A stretch of 64,000 bases of DNA from Guptibacillus algicola (lineage in GTDB: Bacteria; Bacillota; Bacilli; Bacillales; Guptibacillaceae). Shown here piece by piece: positions 58,788-64,000 of the stretch. The DNA lies in contig NZ_JAIVAF010000007.1 of the NCBI RefSeq assembly GCF_020171805.1, positions 1 to 64,000 of the forward strand, written 5' to 3'. The position numbers were made by a program, and so were the translations under genes. Each line of letters begins with the position of its first letter. Positions within the stretch are counted from its first letter, which is position 1. A model generated the notes under the pieces. It saw only the letters and a list, made by a program, of their open reading frames with translations. It was not told the DNA's origin and made no database searches.

Positions 58788-58964
58788 TTACTTGTCTTTC
58801 ACATCACCTTTGCGTTCCTGGTATTCACCTTTTGATTTATCTCGTTTGCCTTCTTCTTGCATCTTAGGATCGTCTTTTGCATTTCCTACTTGATCTTTAA
58901 GCTCACCTTTTGTTTTAGAAACGGCACCTTTTACTTTGTCACTTAAGCCTTTGTTATTACTCAT
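58788..58964 (-). CDS. CsbD family general stress protein
   Basis: The 58-residue hydrophilic protein has the CsbD pattern: GLSDKVKGAVSKTKGELKDQ in the first half and EEGKRDKSKGEYQERKGDVK in the second. The family is among the strongest sigma-B-controlled stress products in Bacillus, role unknown. ATG 58964 with AAAGGAG upstream (11-base spacing) is chosen; earlier in-frame starts run into the promoter. Confidence 0.88.
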   Translation of the reverse strand: MSNNKGLSDKVKGAVSKTKGELKDQVGNAKDDPKMQEEGKRDKSKGEYQERKGDVKDK

Positions 58965-58996
58965 CTTATAGCACGCTCCTTTCAAAGTTAACTTAA

Positions 58997-59052
58997 AAAC
59001 AAAATACCCCCTGAAGAGATTAGCCAAACTTGCTAATTCGTCAGAGGGTAAA
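58997..59052 (-). terminator. Terminator of the AGCS gene overlapping the csbD promoter
   Basis: Read leftward, ACCCTCTGACGAATTAGC pairs imperfectly with GCTAATCTCTTCAGGGGGT around the loop AAGTTTG and is followed by ATTTTGTTTTT. It lies 10 bases after the AGCS stop. Confidence 0.7.
59004..59029 (-). promoter_or_regulatory. Sigma-B type promoter of csbD
   Basis: On the minus strand GTTTGG (59024-59029) and GGGTAT (59004-59009) are 14 bases apart. This matches the sigma-B consensus GTTTAA-N12-15-GGGTAT, with a perfect -10. It lies about 40 bases before the csbD start. Confidence 0.82.
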
Positions 59053-59061
59053 AAAAGTGTA

Positions 59062-60480
59062 TTAGTTAGATTTATCTTGTACTGGTTTATCTGTCCAGAT
59101 GTCTGATTCTAGACCTTTGATCGTATCTTTGTAGAACTGAGGATCTTGTCCAGCTTTTCGTTGGTCGCGATAATCTTTAAGAGCAACGAAAGCAATCTTA
59201 CCAATGATCGCAATGACTATTAAGTTGAGTAATGCCATGAGTCCCATTGAAAGATCGGCCATGCTCCAAACGATTCCAAATCCGGCATTCGCTCCAAACA
59301 TAACCATGCCTAGAACGGCTAGACGATAAATAAATTTAGCTGTTGGGCTAGATTTGATGAATTCAATATTCGTCTCACCATAGTAGTAGTTCCCTATAAT
59401 CGAACTAAAGGCAAAGAGTAGAACGGCGATGGCTACGAATATTCCTGCTCCCCCACCAAGATGTTGGTTCATCGCTTCTTGGGTTAACTGTACACCATCA
59501 AGTTTAGAATCAACATATCCATCAGACATCAAAATCATAAATGCAGTAGCAGTAGCGATTAATAGCGTATCTACGAATACGCCAAGTGCTTGAATAAGAC
59601 CTTGTTTTACTGGGTGTGATACATCTGCAGTCGCAGCGGCGTTTGGTGCACTACCCATACCAGCTTCGTTAGAGAACAATCCACGTTTAATACCAAGCAT
59701 CATGGCTGCACCAACACCACCACCTGTTACTTCTTTAAATCCAAATGCATGTTGGAAGATGAGTGCGAACATGTCTGGTACCTGTGCAAAGTTAACGATT
59801 AGTACGTATAGCGCAACAATAACATAAATACCTGCCATGATCGGAACAATAATTTGTGAAACAACAGCGATTCGGCGAACACCACCGAAGATGATGATTG
59901 CGGTTGCTACAGTAAGAATCGCGCCTAGAACCCAACGATTGACATCAAAAGAATTCTCGAATGCGAGTGCGATCGTGTTTGATTGTACAGAGTTAAAGAC
60001 GAGACCGAAACTAAATGTGATGAGGACAGCGAAGATTATACCCAACCATCTTGCTTTAAGTGCACGCTGCATGTAGTATGCAGGACCACCGCGGAAGTCG
60101 TCTCCGTCACGTACTTTATAAATTTGGGCAAGTGTACTTTCGACAAAACCACTTGCAGCCCCTAGTAATGCGATCAGCCACATCCAGAATACTGCACCAG
60201 GGCCACCGATACTAACGGCAGACGCAACACCTGCAAGGTTACCAGTACCTACACGAGATGCTGTACTGATGAAGAATGCTTGCAAGCTGGAAACTGATTT
60301 CTTTCTACCTTTCATCGTGTCTTTTTCTGCAAGGACATGGAACATTTCACCGAAAAGACGGAATTGCACAAAACGCGAGCGTATTGTGAAATACAGTCCT
60401 ACGCCAATCAGGACAAAGATTAAGACGTTCGACCAGACGAGCGTGTTTCCGGCGGATACAATCGATTCTAAAAGATCCAT
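59062..60480 (-). CDS. Alanine/glycine:cation symporter family protein (AGCS)
   Basis: The 472-residue membrane protein has about 10-11 helices with the AGCS signatures GTGNLAGVASAVSIGGPGAVFW and RGLFSNEAGMGSAPNAAATA and a C-terminal charged tail. Members import alanine or glycine with sodium (AlsT, GlyP, DagA). The exact substrate cannot be told. AGGGGGA lies 7 bases before ATG 60480. It is monocistronic. Confidence 0.92.
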   Translation of the reverse strand: MDLLESIVSAGNTLVWSNVLIFVLIGVGLYFTIRSRFVQFRLFGEMFHVLAEKDTMKGRKKSVSSLQAFFISTASRVGTGNLAGVASAVSIGGPGAVFWMWLIALLGAASGFVESTLAQIYKVRDGDDFRGGPAYYMQRALKARWLGIIFAVLITFSFGLVFNSVQSNTIALAFENSFDVNRWVLGAILTVATAIIIFGGVRRIAVVSQIIVPIMAGIYVIVALYVLIVNFAQVPDMFALIFQHAFGFKEVTGGGVGAAMMLGIKRGLFSNEAGMGSAPNAAATADVSHPVKQGLIQALGVFVDTLLIATATAFMILMSDGYVDSKLDGVQLTQEAMNQHLGGGAGIFVAIAVLLFAFSSIIGNYYYGETNIEFIKSSPTAKFIYRLAVLGMVMFGANAGFGIVWSMADLSMGLMALLNLIVIAIIGKIAFVALKDYRDQRKAGQDPQFYKDTIKGLESDIWTDKPVQDKSN

Positions 60481-60807
60481 ATGTATTTCCCCCTATTTAT
60501 TAGATTTTGAGAAGAATATGTTATATAACACATCTTCCCATTATGAAGTCAAAAATAACTCAGATACTGGAATTTTTTATAAAAATTTAACTTTTCAGAT
60601 AGTTCAAATTGACTTTTCTGAAATACAAAAACCTATTATACACGCTGAAAAGCAAATATTCTAGAAAACATGTTAGAAAAGCTAACATCAAAACGTTATC
60701 CAAATAAAGGAATGGGTAATCGGGCTTCCTTAGTTTGCTTTTCTCTCAGGCAATTGAATGGTAGAATAAGGGTAGCAATAAAATCAGCACTGCCCGGAGG
60801 GATTTGA
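60481..60807. other. Divergent intergenic region between the symporter and TPR genes
   Basis: No gene is supported here. On the minus strand TTGACT (60547-60552) and TGTTAT (60525-60530) are a possible symporter promoter with 16-base spacing. On the plus strand TAGAAT at about 60762 may be the -10 of the TPR gene. No riboswitch or clear operator is visible. Confidence 0.35.
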
Positions 60808-62190
60808 ATGATCGAGCAAAAACAAAGCGTCACACTCATCTCGAATCACAAGCCTGTCCAACTACGAATAGAACGTATGGCGATTCATCATAGGATGAAG
60901 ATTGTGGAGGCGGTGAAGGCGAACGGTAGTAAGTTCTATCTTTTCTTTTATCAAAATGATTTTATTACTGGTAAAAGTTTAGAAGTACAGCCCGGATCCC
61001 TCATAGAAAAAGCCTTTCAGGAAGGTATTGTTCTAAATGCCCCACACCCATTGATCACAAAATTCCTTGATCCTCACACCATTGTATTAAAGTCCACGAA
61101 ACACGTCTTACAAGACATTCAAAAAAAGTATTCTCCTCAAGAAGTAGTCTTTATCTTTTCCTATTTCGATTCATTCCTTCCAAAAGAAAAAATCATACAA
61201 TTACAGAGAAAGTACTTTTATGACTATAGAAGAAACGGCCAGCTTCGTCTTGCATTCCAAATTCTTATGGTAGCTTTATATGCAGACTTTTCAACAAAAT
61301 GGGCCCAAGAACTGTCCAATCAGTTAGAATTTCAAAAAGTAAAATCGATCTATGAATGGGGAGGGCAAGACCTTCATGCAGCAGACCCTCTGTACGCAGA
61401 AGTTCATGCATATAAAGATTTACCAAACAACATAACGTATCTTAAGTCCCTATATAAACGTAATGGTCGAAAGATCGACCACTCTGCTCTTACTCTAAAG
61501 ACATACCTCCAATCCTCTCAAAATAAGAAAGAAGAACCACTACCTGCTATCGATTTTCCTCTTTCAAATCAAGAACGGGCGCTCCTATTATGGAACATGT
61601 ATGATGAAGCGCCACATTTAAATGTTCTCCGTAAACAGGTTTTTCACTCCTTAATCGAATTAAAGAAAACCACTGAAGCTGTAAACTTACTTTCATCACG
61701 ACAAGGCGAAATCACAGACGAAGAATGTCAACATTTAATAGATGTGTTTAATGATCCAGCAACTGATATGGACGGTATCGAACTCACACTTTTACAAAAA
61801 TGTTTATGCGTACAAGGAAATCGCCGACACCTCCCTCAGCTCCTCCAGACATTAGTCCCGAAACTTCTTGAGAAGGACGATATCGACTTTGTCTTCAACT
61901 GGCTCAAACCTTTGTACGAAGATAATAAAGATCTCCCTATCTTGACGTCGATCCAGACGATGGCAGAGATACAAGATGACCCAGATAAGCAGTTTCAACT
62001 AGGAAAGCTCTACCACAAACTAAGTCAGTACGACGAAGCGATCAAATGTTTCGATTGGGAAATGGAAATGCATCCAACGGATCCTACTCCTGTACAATGG
62101 TTAACGAAAGTGTACAGAGAGATGGGGAAAATCGAAGAATCGAATGCCTATATGTCCATTTATACTCAAATGCAACGAGTATCGAACTAA
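60808..62190 (+). CDS. TPR-repeat protein of unknown function
   Basis: I do not recognise the 460-residue protein as a named family. The first about 110 residues form a mixed alpha/beta domain. Residues 130-460 are helical repeats, with canonical TPR units at the end (FQLGKLYHKLSQYDEAIKCF and PVQWLTKVYREMGKIEESNA). It has no signal peptide or membrane helix, so it is cytosolic and probably a scaffold for protein contacts. Start ATG has GGAGG seven bases before. Monocistronic, closed by a terminator. Confidence 0.75.
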   Translation: MIEQKQSVTLISNHKPVQLRIERMAIHHRMKIVEAVKANGSKFYLFFYQNDFITGKSLEVQPGSLIEKAFQEGIVLNAPHPLITKFLDPHTIVLKSTKHVLQDIQKKYSPQEVVFIFSYFDSFLPKEKIIQLQRKYFYDYRRNGQLRLAFQILMVALYADFSTKWAQELSNQLEFQKVKSIYEWGGQDLHAADPLYAEVHAYKDLPNNITYLKSLYKRNGRKIDHSALTLKTYLQSSQNKKEEPLPAIDFPLSNQERALLLWNMYDEAPHLNVLRKQVFHSLIELKKTTEAVNLLSSRQGEITDEECQHLIDVFNDPATDMDGIELTLLQKCLCVQGNRRHLPQLLQTLVPKLLEKDDIDFVFNWLKPLYEDNKDLPILTSIQTMAEIQDDPDKQFQLGKLYHKLSQYDEAIKCFDWEMEMHPTDPTPVQWLTKVYREMGKIEESNAYMSIYTQMQRVSN

Positions 62191-62221
62191 AGCGCAGGTG
62201 ACAACCTGCGCTTGTTTTTTA
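62191..62221 (+). terminator. Intrinsic terminator after the TPR gene
   Basis: Stem AGCGCAGGT/ACCTGCGCT (62191-62199 with 62204-62212) is followed by TGTTTTTT, directly at the stop codon. Confidence 0.92.
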
Positions 62222-62328
62222 TCATCAAATGGTCATAGTTCTGTATACAGAAGGATTGGATAAAGAATATACTGTTCATATAAACTAATGATTATATAGA
62301 ATTAGAATTAACTTGTCAGGAGAAATTC

Positions 62329-63090
62329 ATGGAAAAACAACTTACACATACATACGAGGTCATTCAAGTGTGTCTACTTGCTGGCAAGGTTATGCTCCAG
62401 AATGGTGGAGAAACGTATCGCGTTGAAGATACGATGAGAAGAATAGCTGAAGCTTTTGGTGCTGCAAATTCCGATAGTTACGTTACGCCAACAGGGATAT
62501 TCTTCACAGTAGAAGGACCAGAACCATCAAAAACACAGTTGATTCGTATCCTAGAGCGCACGACTGATCTCCATAAAGTCGCAAAGGTGAACAGTATTTC
62601 AAGAAGGATCAGTGGTGGGAAACTATCTATACAAGAAGCCTACTCTGAGCTAGAGAAACTAGATAAACAATCAGAACGATATACATTTCGTGCACAATTA
62701 ATTGCTGCTGCTATAGCAAGTGGATGCTTTCTTATCATGTTTCAAGGAAGTTGGGATGACTTTTTCCCTGCGGTGCTAGCAGGTGGAGGAGGCTTTTTTA
62801 GCGTGACGTGGTTTAACCGGCTAGTGCCTATCAAGTTTTTCTCTGAGTTTCTAGCATCATTTGTTATTGGACTAATGGCTGTTTTCTTTGTGTATACAGG
62901 ATTAGGAACTGAGCTTGATAAAATAATAATTGGCTCAGTTATGCCGCTTGTTCCGGGGTTATTGATAACGAATGCTGTACGAGATCTAATGGCAGGACAT
63001 CTTATATCTGGGCTCTCCAAAGGGGCAGAAGCATTTCTGACGGCTTTTGCAATCGGAGCTGGGATAGCGGTTGTCGTGTCGTTCTTATAG
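62329..63090 (+). CDS. Threonine/serine exporter family protein, ThrE N-terminal part (YjjP-like)
   Basis: The 253-residue protein matches the ThrE (DUF1212) domain: a soluble N-terminal part with MLQNGGETYRVEDTMRRIAEAFG and VTPTGIFFTV, then five hydrophobic helices including PLVPGLLITNAVRDLMAGHLISG. In Corynebacterium one protein joins both halves; here, as in E. coli YjjP/YjjB, the transporter is split in two. YjjP/YjjB have been linked to succinate export, so the substrate here is open. SD CAGGAG. Confidence 0.88.
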   Translation: MEKQLTHTYEVIQVCLLAGKVMLQNGGETYRVEDTMRRIAEAFGAANSDSYVTPTGIFFTVEGPEPSKTQLIRILERTTDLHKVAKVNSISRRISGGKLSIQEAYSELEKLDKQSERYTFRAQLIAAAIASGCFLIMFQGSWDDFFPAVLAGGGGFFSVTWFNRLVPIKFFSEFLASFVIGLMAVFFVYTGLGTELDKIIIGSVMPLVPGLLITNAVRDLMAGHLISGLSKGAEAFLTAFAIGAGIAVVVSFL

Positions 63091-63105
63091 AAGGGAAGAA
63101 AGTTG

Positions 63106-63555
63106 ATGACGCTCGTTGCGCAGCTTATTACAAGCTTTATTGCAAGCACCGGTTTTGGTGTGATGTTTAACGCCCCTAAACCCTCCTTATTAAAAGGTGG
63201 ATTTGTTGGGATGACTGGTTGGGTTATTTATTATCTAATGGAGCAGTCTGGTATCGATGCTGTAATCGCTACAGTGACAGCATCTTTCTTCATAGCTGTA
63301 ATCAGTCAAATTTTCGCTAAAGTATATAGAACACCTGTCATCATTTTTAGTGTTGCAGGAATTATCCCTCTTGTTCCTGGTGGTCTTGCTTATGATGCGA
63401 TGAGGAACTTTGTTCAGAATGATTATAATACTGCAATCAATCTAGCAGCGAAAGCATTCATGATCTCAGGATCGATTGCAGTTGGGCTTGTCTTTTCAGA
63501 AGTAATCAATCAAATTATTCGAAATGCCACAATGATTCGCCAAGAAAAGCAGTGA
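63106..63555 (+). CDS. Threonine/serine exporter family protein, ThrE C-terminal part (YjjB-like)
   Basis: The 149-residue protein has about four hydrophobic helices with FNAPKPSLLKGGFVGMTGW and the conserved IIPLVPGGLAYDAMRNF, the ThrE_2 half. It follows the first half after 15 bases and should form one complex with it. ATG 63106 has AAGGGAAG seven bases before it; a TTG at 63103 would be too close. Confidence 0.88.
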   Translation: MTLVAQLITSFIASTGFGVMFNAPKPSLLKGGFVGMTGWVIYYLMEQSGIDAVIATVTASFFIAVISQIFAKVYRTPVIIFSVAGIIPLVPGGLAYDAMRNFVQNDYNTAINLAAKAFMISGSIAVGLVFSEVINQIIRNATMIRQEKQ

Positions 63556-63654
63556 ATACCGAAATAGCTTTGCAATTAGCAATCTGGCTATGATACCTTT
63601 GATATAAATAGATATGTCGAACGATGTCAAAATATATCTTGGGGAGGAACGATA

Positions 63655-64000
63655 ATGAAGACCTACCCCCATATAGGGTTAGTAATAATTCGACTTGCTC
63701 TTGGACTCCTATTTTTCTCTCATGGGTTCTTTAAGTTTTCGGACGGAATTGAAAATACAGTCGCTTTCTTTGAAACAATTGGGTTATCTGGGTTCCTTGC
63801 TTATGTAGTAGGAACTATTGAGTTGACCGGTGGTGTGTTAATGATTCTTGGTCTCGGAACTCGCGTCGTAAGCGTGCTGTTCTCTATCATTCTTATTGGT
63901 GCGCTGCTTACGGTTAAGCGCTCAACAGGAATGTTAGGTGGATACGAATTGGACATAGCTCTTTTGGCGATGTCTTTTGCGTTGACGATAGGAGGCGGTG
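63655..64000 (+). CDS. DoxX family membrane protein (partial, cut by window end)
   Basis: From ATG 63655 (GGGGAGG 6-7 bases upstream) the frame is open to the window end (115 codons). The product shows the DoxX pattern: GLVIIRLALGLLFFSHGFFK at the start, then VVGTIELTGGVLMILGLGTR, with four expected membrane helices. The family has mixed or unknown roles (oxidoreductase-associated in some). It starts a new unit after thrE. Confidence 0.88.
   Translation, partial: MKTYPHIGLVIIRLALGLLFFSHGFFKFSDGIENTVAFFETIGLSGFLAYVVGTIELTGGVLMILGLGTRVVSVLFSIILIGALLTVKRSTGMLGGYELDIALLAMSFALTIGGG

Overview
The window is chromosomal DNA of a low-GC Gram-positive, endospore-forming member of the Bacillaceae. The evidence is the gene order, which follows Bacillus subtilis closely: end of an rrn operon, yebE-yebG, the purEKBCSQLFMNHD operon, yerA-yerB-yerC, pcrB-pcrA-ligA-camS, gatCAB, dgkB and rlmCD. 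Further support comes from strong AAGGAGG ribosome binding sites, a GerPF-like spore protein, a sigma-B type promoter, cre sites and LytS/LytT. A secreted laminarinase and its transport locus would fit a soil or marine relative rather than B. subtilis itself; the species cannot be fixed from the sequence alone.

Layout. 1-332: 3' end of 23S rRNA, 5S rRNA and the rrn terminator, followed by an intergenic array of short CGCYGATA repeats and a small heat shock protein. 1362-15200: yebE-yebG, then the twelve-gene de novo purine operon behind a promoter with PurR-box-like sequences and a guanine-class riboswitch/terminator. A 33-codon membrane microprotein is encoded antisense at its 3' end. 15212-25292: DUF2892 protein, yerABC, a large hairpin repeat, then the DNA repair/replication set pcrB-pcrA-ligA-camS. 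25298-30143: a zinc-binding lipoprotein with a Zur box, and a proline catabolism/transport pair (P5C dehydrogenase with a cre site; PutP preceded by a 34-residue membrane peptide). 30196-36367: gatCAB, dgkB, rlmCD. 

36444-41966 is an accessory stretch with visible decay: a pilin-like remnant with an internal deletion, a frameshifted PAP2 phosphatase and a frameshifted monooxygenase-like protein. It also holds intact DUF3231, CHRD, alpha/beta hydrolase, GerPF-like and GNAT genes. 41968-46171 is a LytS/LytT two-component system with a downstream CstA-type transporter and a 49-residue peptide coupled to it by a TAATG overlap. The cstA promoter region carries two cre-like sites and a direct repeat. 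By analogy to BtsSR/BtsT and LytST/PftAB this is probably a pyruvate-responsive uptake module. 46359-48415 holds small unknown genes and a hydrolase.

48493-58775 is a self-contained beta-glucan utilisation locus. It comprises a LacI-family regulator with its own palindromic operator, three further copies of that operator before the transporter genes, a sugar ABC importer (binding lipoprotein plus two permeases, no ATPase), an intracellular GH1 beta-glucosidase, a GH30 enzyme without a signal peptide, and a secreted multi-CBM GH16 laminarinase. The expected flow is extracellular cleavage of beta-1,3(-1,6)-glucan, import of oligosaccharides, and cytosolic hydrolysis to glucose. 58788-64000: CsbD stress protein, an alanine/glycine symporter, a TPR protein, a split ThrE-type exporter, and a DoxX protein cut by the window end.
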